DNA of 18,714 bases. Origin: JAXMDS01 sp043777815. GTDB lineage: Bacteria > Pseudomonadota > Alphaproteobacteria > Rickettsiales > Rickettsiaceae. The stretch spans positions 1 through 18,714 of the forward strand of contig JAYWHH010000013.1 in the NCBI GenBank assembly GCA_043777815.1. The letters run 5' to 3'. Each line of letters opens with the position of its first letter. Positions within the stretch are counted from its first letter, which is position 1. Below the pieces are notes generated by a model that searched no databases, was not told the DNA's origin, and saw nothing but the letters and a program-made list of their open reading frames with translations. Shown piece after piece: positions 7,054-14,606 of this stretch. The translations under genes and the position numbers were made by a program.

Positions 7054-7765
7054 ACATAAATTCTAATAATTTTTCATCCTTGGTGTTTGTAAAATCTTCT
7101 TTATTTCCACGCCAATGTATTCCATGTCCCAATAAAAATATTATTTCTTCACCCATAATTTTTGTACTTTCTACGCTGTGGGTTATAGTGATGGCGGTTA
7201 AATTTTTTTCTTTTACCAATTTAAAAATCATATGATCTATCTTAGCCGCGGTCATAGGATCTAAGCCCGTAATAGGCTCATCTAAAATAATATACTTAGG
7301 ATCACTTGCTAAAGCTCTAGCTAAAGCAACTCTTTTTTGCATTCCTCCTGATAAGGAGCTTGGACATAGATTCATTACCTCTAAATCTAATTCAACTTTA
7401 TTTAATAAATCTTCAACTTTTTTCTGTTTTTCATGAGGGGTTATATTTTTTGACATTGCTATAAGTAAATTTTCTCTTACAGTCATTGAGTCAAACAGAG
7501 CGCCATATTGAAATAAAAAAGCAAAGTCTTTCATTAACTTAAGCCTATCTCTTTGTCTCAAATTAGTAATTTCTGCTCCATCTATCTTAATTGAAGAGCC
7601 TGCATCAGCTTCTAATATTCCTATGATTACTTTTACAAGCACTGATTTTCCTGTTCCTGAAGGTCCTAAAATTACAAGAGATTTATTAGTAGAAATAGTT
7701 AGATTTATATCTTTCAAAACAGATTTATCGCCGAAAGATTTAGATAGATTTTTAACTTCAATCAT
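7028..7765 (-). CDS. mlaF: MlaF-type phospholipid transport ATPase
   Basis: MlaF is the cytoplasmic ATPase of the MlaFEDB inner-membrane complex, which moves phospholipids between the inner and outer membranes. At 245 residues the domain is complete: Walker A GPSGTGKS (34-41), Q-loop FQYGALFDSMTVREN (about 85-99), a segment characteristic of the MlaF/Mce group, signature LSGGMQKR (138-145), Walker B YIILDEPITGLDP and switch His196 in ITHS. The permease MlaE and the MCE-domain protein MlaD, usually adjacent, are not in this window. The gene is divergent from comEC (54 bp apart) and overlaps petC, with which it is probably co-transcribed. No Shine-Dalgarno motif precedes the ATG at 7765. Confidence 0.88.
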   Translation of the reverse strand: MIEVKNLSKSFGDKSVLKDINLTISTNKSLVILGPSGTGKSVLVKVIIGILEADAGSSIKIDGAEITNLRQRDRLKLMKDFAFLFQYGALFDSMTVRENLLIAMSKNITPHEKQKKVEDLLNKVELDLEVMNLCPSSLSGGMQKRVALARALASDPKYIILDEPITGLDPMTAAKIDHMIFKLVKEKNLTAITITHSVESTKIMGEEIIFLLGHGIHWRGNKEDFTNTKDEKLLEFMYAYDMQAN

Positions 7766-7819
7766 TGTTATTTAATAGAAAATATATAATAGTGATTATA
7801 GATCATTTACGAGCAACAT

Positions 7820-9838
7820 TTGAAATTAAGCGTTATTAACAGCTTTTTTAAGCTTATCTTTAGAAGTAAATCTTACATAGAAGATATTTTAGCGGAAGAA
7901 TATCATCAATTATTTCTGTTCTTTTTTGTAGGGCAAATCATAGGAATTTCTCTTTTAATAAATTCTAAAATTATCTATATACAATTCATAGTATTATTTT
8001 GGTTTTATTGTTTTGTTAGAAGAGCTAATACCATTATAAATTTTTGGCTAAAGATTATTTTAAGCGGGATAGTGTTTGGAGTTTTTGTTACTGGTTATAA
8101 AATGTATACCAATGTTACAAAAGATATAGATGGCGAATATTTGGTTTCAGGTCGCATTATACAAATTAAGCCTAAATATGAAGATTTGATACTAATAGTT
8201 AAGGTGGATTTTTTAAATGAATTAGATAGCAACGATGTAGACAAAATATTGCTAAGAGTTAAAGTAAGCGAAATTCAATCTTTAATGATTGGAGATGAAA
8301 TTTTTTGTATAGCAAAATTAGCTAGTTATAAAATGGAAAATTGGTTTATGAATTCTAACAATTTCAATTTACAATACAAAATTAATGGAATTTCAGCCAG
8401 TGGATTTATTAAAAAAGTAATAGATATAAAGCCAAATAACATAGGTTTTTTAGGTTTACTTTATAAGATAAGAAAAAATATATACGACATTTTAGTTGAA
8501 AGAATGGGAGAAAATGGTCATTTTATTGCAGCTTTAATTTTAGGCGAAACTGGTAGATTAAGTTCAGATGTACTTAATGCCGCTAGAGCTACTGGTATTT
8601 CGCATATTTTATGTGTTTCAGGCTTACATCTTTCCATTATATGTTTCATTTTTTTTAAAATGACTAGGTTTTTGTTCAATTGTTCTGATTTTATTGCTTT
8701 ACGTTTAGATGTTAAAAAGTTATCTGCTTCAATTGCAATTTTGGCAAGTATAATGTTTTTATTGATATCAGGAATGCAAATTGCTTCTACCAGGGCTTGT
8801 ATTATGACAACTTTAAGTATATTTGGTATTTTTTTAGATAGACCAAACTCTTCTATTAGAATAATTTTTCTTACAGGGGTCATTATGCTGGCGCTTAATC
8901 CAGAATATTTATATCACCCAAGTTTTCAGTTATCATACTTGGCTGTTTTGGGAATTGTATCCGCTCCAAAAACTCTATTAATTCTGAAAAATTTATATAT
9001 CAAATCAAGATTACTACTTTCAAAGCATTTGTTAAAAAAAACAATCTCTCCAATTAGAATGGAAAATAGTTTGCATATGGATACTATTTATATTGGTGGT
9101 GTTGCAGGGTACTTTCTGACTAATATTTACATTACTTCATTAGTAAGCTTGGTAACAATGCCGGTTGTAATTTATTATTTTTACTTTTTTGCTAATTATT
9201 CAGTCATAGCGAATTTAATTATTGTACCAATTACATCATTTATTTTAATGCCATTAAGCGTAATTTCAATTATGTGCATTGGATTTAATATAGAAGAATA
9301 TCCAATTTTTCTTCTAAATCACGGCGTTAACATTACAATTAAAATAATAAAATATATTGCTAAATGGCCATTTGCAACTTTTCATATAGGATTTATTTCA
9401 TATGAATTAGTTAGCTTTTGTGTCATTTGCTTTTTGTTGTTTATTATCTTTGAATCTCGTACTAAATATATTTTTGGACTTAGTTTTATGATAGGGATAT
9501 TATGCATTTTCTTATCTTCACGTCCAAACGTAATTGTCACTGAAAATATGGTAATTATTAAAGATCAAGAATTGGAAATACATACTAATAAGTACAAAAA
9601 ATACACTTTTCAAAAAATCACAAATTGGCTTGGAATGCAAAAGTTTAAATATTATAAAGATTTTGATGATGGGCTCTGGTACTATAAAAATTTAGCAATC
9701 ATTAATAGAGAAATATATAACTGCGAAAATTTTACAAAATATAAAGTAATTAATATCTCTGATAATACTAAATGTAAGGCTGGGGATGTTAACTTAAAAG
9801 ATTTGATAGATGAAGGGTATTTTCTAAGCTTTGAATAA
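7820..9838 (+). CDS. comEC: ComEC/Rec2 family DNA-uptake channel protein
   Basis: ComEC forms the inner-membrane channel for single-stranded DNA during natural transformation. The 672-residue protein has two or three N-terminal helices, an OB-like soluble region (about 100-200), and the diagnostic Competence domain beginning near residue 233 with AALILGETGRLS and the signature SHILCVSGLHLSII, followed by many helices to about residue 580. The C-terminal tail (about 585-672) is soluble but too short for, and lacks the HxHxDH motif of, the metallo-beta-lactamase domain found in Bacillus-type ComEC. The only available start is TTG at 7820, since an in-frame TAG lies at 7799. A TATAAT (7785-7790) in the divergent gap may be its -10 box. 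Function in uptake of exogenous DNA is inferred from the family only. Confidence 0.9.
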   Translation: MKLSVINSFFKLIFRSKSYIEDILAEEYHQLFLFFFVGQIIGISLLINSKIIYIQFIVLFWFYCFVRRANTIINFWLKIILSGIVFGVFVTGYKMYTNVTKDIDGEYLVSGRIIQIKPKYEDLILIVKVDFLNELDSNDVDKILLRVKVSEIQSLMIGDEIFCIAKLASYKMENWFMNSNNFNLQYKINGISASGFIKKVIDIKPNNIGFLGLLYKIRKNIYDILVERMGENGHFIAALILGETGRLSSDVLNAARATGISHILCVSGLHLSIICFIFFKMTRFLFNCSDFIALRLDVKKLSASIAILASIMFLLISGMQIASTRACIMTTLSIFGIFLDRPNSSIRIIFLTGVIMLALNPEYLYHPSFQLSYLAVLGIVSAPKTLLILKNLYIKSRLLLSKHLLKKTISPIRMENSLHMDTIYIGGVAGYFLTNIYITSLVSLVTMPVVIYYFYFFANYSVIANLIIVPITSFILMPLSVISIMCIGFNIEEYPIFLLNHGVNITIKIIKYIAKWPFATFHIGFISYELVSFCVICFLLFIIFESRTKYIFGLSFMIGILCIFLSSRPNVIVTENMVIIKDQELEIHTNKYKKYTFQKITNWLGMQKFKYYKDFDDGLWYYKNLAIINREIYNCENFTKYKVINISDNTKCKAGDVNLKDLIDEGYFLSFE

Positions 9839-9870
9839 TGATTGCGCTCTTGATTTTAAATAAAAGAAAT

Positions 9871-10314
9871 TCATAAGAAGAGACGCTTGAGAGAAAGTAT
9901 AAAAAGAGTACTTAATTCAGATATGATAGCAAACAATAAACCAATAGTTATAGCTTCAGCTTGATCAACGTTTCCTTCATATCTATCATATATATCATCC
10001 TTAAACTCTTTAGTGCTAGCAAATTGTTTTATATCTACTTGTAGCATTTTATCATAAATGCTAGGATTTAATTTTGCTTCTGCTAACTTGCCCTCTTTCT
10101 CTATCTGTTCGAATAAATAGAGCTGTTTATAAGCATCATTGATAACGCTTCCTCCAACTACGGACCAAAAAACAGGAGGCAATGTAATAATGCAATAATA
10201 CAAGCAACTATACAAAAATCTTTTAAAAAAAAACTTTCTTAAAGACAAAATTATAAAATTAGATACTATGCATAAAAAAAATAGCTCCAAATATGTATAA
10301 AAAAAATTAAACAT
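9871..10314 (-). CDS. Small membrane protein of unknown function
   Basis: The 147 residues show an N-terminal helix (about 8-25), a basic stretch (RKFFFKR), a second helix (about 34-55), a charged soluble segment of about 65 residues (56-120) and a C-terminal helix (121-140). The topology suggests a three-pass protein with one exposed loop. I recognise no family. It starts 47 bp after the end of rplQ on the same strand and may be read through from it. It converges with comEC, whose stop is 32 bp away, and there is no obvious terminator between them. Both an anchored protein of unknown role and a fast-evolving member of a known family remain possible. Confidence 0.65.
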   Translation of the reverse strand: MFNFFYTYLELFFLCIVSNFIILSLRKFFFKRFLYSCLYYCIITLPPVFWSVVGGSVINDAYKQLYLFEQIEKEGKLAEAKLNPSIYDKMLQVDIKQFASTKEFKDDIYDRYEGNVDQAEAITIGLLFAIISELSTLFILSLKRLFL

Positions 10315-10361
10315 ACTAATTTAGTATTCGCCTATCTTAAGCTAAAGTCAATGAGAAGTTT

Positions 10362-10733
10362 TTAATCAACTAATAAGATATAAGCTCTGCAAGCATTATC
10401 ACCATGTCTATAGCCCGCTTTTAGAACTCTAGTGTATCCACCATGTCTATTGATGCATTTTTCACCTACTGACATTACATTATCAACTAATTCTTTGGAA
10501 TCTAAATAAGAATACAAACTTTTAATTGCGCTTAATTTATCTTTAGTACCAGAAATTGCTCTTCTAGCAACGGTAATCATTTTTTCTATCGTTACTCTTA
10601 TAACTTTAGCTCTCATTAGTGTTGTAGAAATAGATCCATTGTTTTTGAAGAAAGATCTAACCATGTTTTTAATCAAAGCCGAACGTTGTTTAGAATTTCT
10701 ATTAAGTTTATTTCTTAAGTGACCGTGTATCAT
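10362..10733 (-). CDS. rplQ: Ribosomal protein L17 (bL17)
   Basis: bL17 is a large-subunit protein near the peptide exit tunnel. The 123-residue product keeps the family hallmarks: KLNRNSKQRSALIKNM near the N-terminus, GGYTRVLKAGYRHGDNACRA and the terminal ILLVD. The start MIHGHLRNK differs from the usual MRHxxxGRKL. rplQ normally follows rpoA at the end of the alpha operon. Here nothing lies within 330 bp upstream, and a stand-alone promoter candidate is visible at 10792-10820, so the gene has left its ancestral operon. A small membrane-protein gene follows after 47 bp. Confidence 0.95.
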   Translation of the reverse strand: MIHGHLRNKLNRNSKQRSALIKNMVRSFFKNNGSISTTLMRAKVIRVTIEKMITVARRAISGTKDKLSAIKSLYSYLDSKELVDNVMSVGEKCINRHGGYTRVLKAGYRHGDNACRAYILLVD

Positions 10734-11066
10734 AAATTTAATATGTTGACATTATTTAGATCCCTAAAATTAAAGACCCGTTATAGCTCTGATTATATCA
10801 GAATTTTCCCTCTGTGCAAAATAAAGTTTAATTTATTTGATCTTAAACGCTTGATGTAAATAAAAAATTATGGCTTTAAAAAAATTCATAGGTTCATGAT
10901 TTTGATCATATTAAGCTACATAATAGCCTTGATATTATATTAGACAAGCACAATGTGTATAACATTAACAATTTTTATACAACAAAAGTAAATCATTTTT
11001 TATTACAAACATTCATCATTTCCCATTCTAACAAAAGCATTTATCATTTCCCATTTTAAAAAAACA
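10734..11066. other. Non-coding gap between yqgE and rplQ
   Basis: This 333-bp gap contains the rplQ promoter candidate (10792-10820), with a small palindrome TCTGAT-TAT-ATCAGA (10788-10802) over its -10 box, and duplicated copies of the yqgE 3' end (11010-11064). A short inverted repeat ATGAT/ATCAT lies near 10898. The middle is plain AT-rich sequence with no ORF or RNA gene that I can support. Confidence 0.6.
10792..10820 (-). promoter_or_regulatory. Candidate promoter of rplQ
   Basis: Read on the minus strand, a perfect TATAAT (10797 to 10792) is preceded by a 17-base spacer and TTTGCA (10820 to 10815), a 4-of-6 match to the -35 consensus. The -10 box ends 58 bp before the rplQ ATG. Confidence 0.45.
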
Positions 11067-11092
11067 TTAATCACTTCCTACTCTGCTCATAT
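11010..11092 (-). repeat. Three diverged 27-28 bp units copying the yqgE 3' end
   Basis: Units start at 11010, 11038 and 11065 on the plus strand, each beginning CATT-ATCA-TTTCCCA or a close variant. The third unit is the actual 3' end of yqgE including its stop codon; the other two lie beyond the stop. The first two are closer to each other than to the coding copy. Confidence 0.75.
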
Positions 11093-11762
11093 ATAAAGCA
11101 ACATTAATTCCTATAGCATTCATTGCTAAAGCCCAAGAATCTTCTTTAGCCTTACTAAAGATAAAATGCTGTGCAAAAGATGGATTTAATATCATCCACA
11201 TATTACTCATTACCTCTCTTTCTAATTGATGTTTTTTCCAAGTGGTGCTTCCTGTTATAAATAAATATTTATTAGGTCGATTTTCATAAACAATGCTATT
11301 AATAATTTCATTATTACAGCTGACATTTATTTTAGAAGTATTAGAAGAAAACAATAAATCATGATTATAATCCTGCGAATGCAAAATAAAACCTTTTCCT
11401 TGCTGCTCTATTCCTCCAGAATATATATCTACCAAGCTAGATCTAAATATAGTGTTGTCATTTTTAACAATATCGCTCCAAGATGTTGAGCCAATCCTAC
11501 TATTTAGAATAAATCCAAAAGCTCCGCCATTTTTATCGTGAGACGCAATATATACCAATGCATTTGACAAGAGAGAATCATAATTAGCACTTGGCATAGA
11601 TACCAAAACGTGGCCACTTAAATCAGTTTGAGGAATAACATTTGTACCAAAATTAAACAAAACATTGTTATTAATTTGTATCCTTGATTTGTCTTGTTTT
11701 AAATACTTAATATCATCTTTGGTTAGTTCAGTATGACAAATTTTTGAAATAGTATTTGACAT
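11067..11762 (-). CDS. yqgE: YqgE/AlgH family protein
   Basis: YqgE/AlgH proteins are widespread in proteobacteria; a regulatory role has been proposed but no mechanism is settled. The family core runs from SGHVLVSMPSA through NALVYIASHDKNGGAFGFILN and YSGGIEQQGKGFILHS to a C-terminal segment with FITGSTTWKKHQLE. The frame extends upstream to 11852, but that start would overlap the erpA coding sequence by 74 bp. The ATG at 11762, 16 bp after the erpA stop, gives 231 residues and is preferred. Even so there is a roughly 50-residue N-terminal extension compared with the usual 185-200 residues. The close spacing implies co-transcription with erpA. The 3' end is duplicated downstream. Confidence 0.88.
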   Translation of the reverse strand: MSNTISKICHTELTKDDIKYLKQDKSRIQINNNVLFNFGTNVIPQTDLSGHVLVSMPSANYDSLLSNALVYIASHDKNGGAFGFILNSRIGSTSWSDIVKNDNTIFRSSLVDIYSGGIEQQGKGFILHSQDYNHDLLFSSNTSKINVSCNNEIINSIVYENRPNKYLFITGSTTWKKHQLEREVMSNMWMILNPSFAQHFIFSKAKEDSWALAMNAIGINVALYMSRVGSD

Positions 11763-11778
11763 CGTATTAATTAATTTT

Positions 11779-12135
11779 TTATAAAGTAAAAGAATTGCCG
11801 CAGCCGCATTTACCAGAGCCAAATTCTTTTGGTCTAGAAATACTAAAGCCACTATTGCCTATATCATCAATATAATCTAATATACAATCATTAAGAAACT
11901 CAACTGACGGCGCATCTATTAATATAGTAATATTATTTGTAATAATTACAATGTCATCTTCATTTGCATTCTCAATTAATTTAAAATTGTAGAGAAAACC
12001 TGCACATCCGCCTCCTTGAACACTAATTCTTAACTTATATGCAACAGAAATATACTTACTTAATATAGTTTGAATTCTAGTTACTGCTGCCTGCGTTGTA
12101 GAAAAATTAATTTTTTCATTAGTAAAAATATTCAT
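11779..12135 (-). CDS. erpA: A-type iron-sulfur cluster carrier, ErpA/IscA type
   Basis: A-type carriers receive Fe-S clusters from the ISC scaffold and deliver them to apo-proteins such as respiratory-chain and isoprenoid enzymes. At 118 residues the fold is complete: GGGCAGFLY with Cys44, LIDAPSVEFLNDCILDYID in the middle, and the C-terminal CGCG motif with Cys110 and Cys112. All three cluster-binding cysteines are thus present. The two-residue order NSGFSISRP replaces the usual AGFxIxNPN. ErpA and IscA cannot be separated firmly by eye; no iscS or iscU lies nearby, which leans to ErpA. yqgE follows after 16 bp. A hairpin lies 55 bp upstream of the ATG. Confidence 0.9.
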   Translation of the reverse strand: MNIFTNEKINFSTTQAAVTRIQTILSKYISVAYKLRISVQGGGCAGFLYNFKLIENANEDDIVIITNNITILIDAPSVEFLNDCILDYIDDIGNSGFSISRPKEFGSGKCGCGNSFTL

Positions 12136-12189
12136 TTTAATAATACTATTAAATTTTATAAATAGAATCGCATTTTTATTGATAATCCA

Positions 12190-12225
12190 AGTCTACACTC
12201 ATTATTTACACTCATTGTGTAGACT
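12190..12225 (-). promoter_or_regulatory. Hairpin upstream of erpA
   Basis: AGTCTACAC (12190-12198) and GTGTAGACT (12217-12225) form a perfect 9-bp stem with an 18-base loop. TACACTCATT occurs twice inside (12194-12203, 12207-12216) and ATCCAA flanks both sides. No T-run follows on either strand. It lies 55 bp before erpA and 105 bp after the ccmB-like gene, so it could be a leader or operator element of erpA. Its GC content is higher than its surroundings. Confidence 0.5.
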
Positions 12226-12329
12226 CACGATCCAAGGAACTAAAAATTATTTAAAATAAAATTAGCTAGAGATCACTGCTTTAACTAATAAAAACATTCC
12301 ATACTCATAATCTATTATATTTGACATTT

Positions 12330-12944
12330 TTATTTAAGATTCATAACAAAATGACTCAGAATCAAAATAGCTAATGTTTTTATTAAAACGATACCTATGG
12401 CTACTATTAATATGAAAAATTCAAACTTATTTAACAGACTATAGCTTATTAGTAATAAAGGCATCAAAATAGGAAACAGCAATATCATCAAAAAGTGATA
12501 TTGTTTTATTTTAAAAATTTTAATGATAGATATTAAAGTATTTAAGCTTGATAACAAGGGCAATGCGGTCATTGAACATAATAGCAGTATTAAACTTTGA
12601 CTTGTTTCTAAGTTCATTAAAATCGTAAATATTGGATGAAATATCATCATAAGCATAAGTAAACAAAAGCAACTTATAAATTTCAATAAAATAAAATCGT
12701 AAGTTTTTAAACTTATAAACAAATATTTATGATGCTTTGGATTAAATTCAGAAATCATAAGGCTCATCAAGCTAATAACCGTTAGATTAATCAAAAAAAT
12801 AATGGGATGTGTTATCACTAAACTTAGAACAACAGCATTAAAAAAAAATAAACTAGCAATATAAAACAAAGCTTTTGAATTTATCCAAGCTTTTATCTCA
12901 TATTTAATAATTTTTATAAGAACTTTTTTGTCAATATTTATCAT
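12330..12944 (-). CDS. ccmB: CcmB-like heme exporter subunit
   Basis: CcmB is the integral membrane subunit of the CcmABCD system, which acts with the CcmA ATPase in cytochrome c maturation. The protein has an N-terminal amphipathic segment (KIIKYEIKAWINSK) resembling the start of CcmB, then six hydrophobic helices. The segment SMTALPLLSSLNTLISIIK aligns with the family's TPTLxxLGAxxxALTxG region, and LLFPILMPLLLISYS with the conserved LPLxIPLLIFAxxA. The family match is by eye and the sequence is very diverged. I prefer ATG at 12944 (204 residues; CcmB is about 220) over the upstream in-frame TTG at 12968. ccmA and ccmC are not adjacent. Cytochrome c1 at 6283-7053 is a plausible client of the pathway. 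Confidence 0.62.
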   Translation of the reverse strand: MINIDKKVLIKIIKYEIKAWINSKALFYIASLFFFNAVVLSLVITHPIIFLINLTVISLMSLMISEFNPKHHKYLFISLKTYDFILLKFISCFCLLMLMMIFHPIFTILMNLETSQSLILLLCSMTALPLLSSLNTLISIIKIFKIKQYHFLMILLFPILMPLLLISYSLLNKFEFFILIVAIGIVLIKTLAILILSHFVMNLK

Positions 12945-13116
12945 GAGAGCTAGATAGCTATATTTCAATTGTAATGTCTTTTAACTGACTTGCAAATTTT
13001 TTAAGCAAGCATTTTCTATATATAATGCACTCTCCAAAACATCTTTATTTGATTTTAATCTTCTTTGATATATTTCCTAATTAAGCAACTTGACTTATGT
13101 GGCACAAATATACTTT

Positions 13117-13173
13117 ATATATTGTTTCCAATGTACAAGTTACTGTCTGACAAAATATACTGTTTCCAATGTA
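13117..13173 (-). repeat. 19-bp repeat copying the queF 3' end
   Basis: ATATACTGTTTCCAATGTA inside the end of queF (13155-13173) recurs with one change beyond its stop codon (13117-13135), 38 bp away. The offset is not a multiple of three and the outer copy is non-coding. Confidence 0.8.
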
Positions 13174-14141
13174 TCTATTTCAAAATTGGATCTATATGGA
13201 CAAATATCAATTCCACCTCTGCGAAGATAGTGTGCACAAACTAAAAGTTTTTGAAATGATGTAGGATTGGATTGTAAAAGAATTGAATTTACAAGATGAA
13301 ATAGTTCATCTGCGCAAGTTTCGTGAAATTTGTTTGTATCACGCTGGGAAATTATATGATCCCAAATTTGTTTAAGTTGAGATGATTTTATATTTTGATC
13401 TGATGCAATGATTATGGTTGCAAAATCAGGTTGATTTGTAACTGGGCAGTTTGACTTAGATAGATTGGAATATAAAATACAGTTAGGCTGATGACCAAAT
13501 ACTTTTGTTATATAATCAACAAAATGTTTTTGTAATATTTGTTTAAATTTTTTTGTATTTTCACACTGATCTATTGATTCATAATTTTGCTTAATATCTA
13601 CACTTTGCTTAGTATCATTTATAAAGCCAGGTTGTATTATTGTAGAATTATTAATGGAGTTATCAGCACTTAAACCGTAATTTTCGTCTATGAAATTATC
13701 AGCACTTAAACCGCAATTTTCGTCTAACGAGATACCAAGTGGTTCCGCTAATAGTTTTGGTTTTTCTAAATTTAAGATAGAAAGTTTAACTTTATCACCT
13801 AATAATTTGGATAAGTCATTCAATATAATTTGATGAATTATAGCTCTGCTTTTTTCAGTATTTTCTGCATGTGTATCAAAATTATTTAGGGAATTTAAAT
13901 ATAATTTTAATGATTTAGACTCAACGATGAATTCAGAGCTACGATCAATATATAAAACTCCTCTTGCGGCCACAGGAATATCATAATTTAACCAAAATAG
14001 TTCATATAAATTCCAGATTTCCATTCCATAATGGTCAAATTTGACTCTAGGAATAATTTGTAAAATTTTTGGAGCGTACTCTCTAGGGCTAAAGATGTTT
14101 TTTCCTAGATGTAACTCTGAATGGTTCCTTACTACAGACAT
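13140..14141 (-). CDS. queF: NADPH-dependent 7-cyano-7-deazaguanine reductase, type II
   Basis: QueF reduces the nitrile preQ0 to the amine preQ1 for queuosine synthesis in tRNA wobble positions. This is the two-domain (type II) form. The N-terminal T-fold carries the ESKSLKLYLNS motif (74-84) for substrate binding. The C-terminal T-fold carries the nucleophile Cys232 in SNCPVTNQPD, the general acid Asp239, and FHET (272-275), and ends near RRGGIDICPYRSNFE. At 333 residues it is about 50 longer than the usual 270-285. The excess sits between the domains (about 136-195), is rich in Asn, Ser and Asp, and contains a tandem 12-residue repeat (DENxGLSADNxI). All catalytic residues are intact, so the enzyme should be active. 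The upstream gap contains TATAAT (minus strand, 14169 to 14164) as a possible -10 box. Confidence 0.95.
   Translation of the reverse strand: MSVVRNHSELHLGKNIFSPREYAPKILQIIPRVKFDHYGMEIWNLYELFWLNYDIPVAARGVLYIDRSSEFIVESKSLKLYLNSLNNFDTHAENTEKSRAIIHQIILNDLSKLLGDKVKLSILNLEKPKLLAEPLGISLDENCGLSADNFIDENYGLSADNSINNSTIIQPGFINDTKQSVDIKQNYESIDQCENTKKFKQILQKHFVDYITKVFGHQPNCILYSNLSKSNCPVTNQPDFATIIIASDQNIKSSQLKQIWDHIISQRDTNKFHETCADELFHLVNSILLQSNPTSFQKLLVCAHYLRRGGIDICPYRSNFEIDTLETVYFVRQ
13660..13726 (-). repeat. 36-bp-period duplication inside queF
   Basis: 13660-13690 and 13696-13726 are identical over 31 bases but for one T/C change, with a 36-bp offset (12 codons). The repeat encodes the doubled GLSADN segment in the inter-domain linker. 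Confidence 0.9.
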
Positions 14142-14236
14142 ATTATTAATAGACTTTAGATAAATTATATAACCTTCAAGCGCATCGAAGCCACAACTTA
14201 ATCAGATTTATTTGATGCTAACTTAAGTTGAAGTAA

Positions 14237-14264
14237 TTGAAATATGTTAAATTCAATATATAAT
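14237..14264 (+). promoter_or_regulatory. Promoter of rpsS
   Basis: TTGAAA (14237-14242, five of six consensus bases), a 16-base spacer and a perfect TATAAT (14259-14264) lie 31 bp before the rpsS ATG. This is one of the best sigma-70-type promoters in the window. Confidence 0.6.
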
Positions 14265-14295
14265 CTAATATGTAAACAGTTTAAATTAAAAAGAT

Positions 14296-14571
14296 ATGGC
14301 AAGATCGCAGAAAAAAGGTTATCATTTGGACGAATGTCTAGAAAAACAGATCGCTAAAGCCAAAGCAAGCGGTTCAATAGCTGCAATACGTACTTACTGC
14401 AGAAGATCTACTATAGACGGTACTTTTCTTGGATTAACGTTCTTAGTTCATAATGGTAAAACCTTTATTTCAGTAACTCCAACTGAAGATATGATAGGAT
14501 GCAAATTAGGCGAATTCTCACTAACTAGAAGATTTACTAAGCACCCTGACAAAAAATCTTCTAAGAAGTAG
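14296..14571 (+). CDS. rpsS: Ribosomal protein S19 (uS19), diverged and isolated
   Basis: uS19 sits in the head of the small subunit next to S13. The 91-residue product aligns end to end: MARSQKKG at the start, CRRSTI in the middle, GLTFLVHNGKTFISV, then DMIGCKLGEFSLTR and a basic tail. Several normally invariant positions differ: KKGPF is KKGYH, WSRRSTI is YCRRSTI, VGHKLGEFAPTR is IGCKLGEFSLTR, and the terminal GHxADKK is KHPDKK. rpsS normally lies between rplB and rplV in the S10 operon; here it stands alone with its own promoter (14237-14264) and a terminator candidate (14607-14640). It may be the only copy, moved by genome rearrangement, or a second paralogue; this cannot be decided from the window. 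No Shine-Dalgarno motif is present. Confidence 0.92.
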   Translation: MARSQKKGYHLDECLEKQIAKAKASGSIAAIRTYCRRSTIDGTFLGLTFLVHNGKTFISVTPTEDMIGCKLGEFSLTRRFTKHPDKKSSKK

Positions 14572-14606
14572 AACTTGTTTTGCATTAACTTAATTTTTGT
14601 TACTTT

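Noticed and set aside
7041..7235. 64-codon plus-strand ORF
   Set aside because: Antisense to the end of mlaF; no supporting signal.
8518..8883. 121-codon minus-strand ORF
   Set aside because: It is antisense to the conserved Competence domain of comEC; no family features or promoter.
10746..10772. TTGACA on the plus strand as a promoter
   Set aside because: No good -10 box at 16-18 bp and no plus-strand gene downstream.
11763..11852. Longer yqgE start giving 261 residues
   Set aside because: It would overlap the erpA CGCG-coding region by 74 bp and adds residues unlike the family; ATG at 11762 fits the spacing better.
13660..13726. Regularly repeated units as a CRISPR array
   Set aside because: Only two copies, in frame within queF; none of the repeat arrays in the window has unique spacers of constant length.
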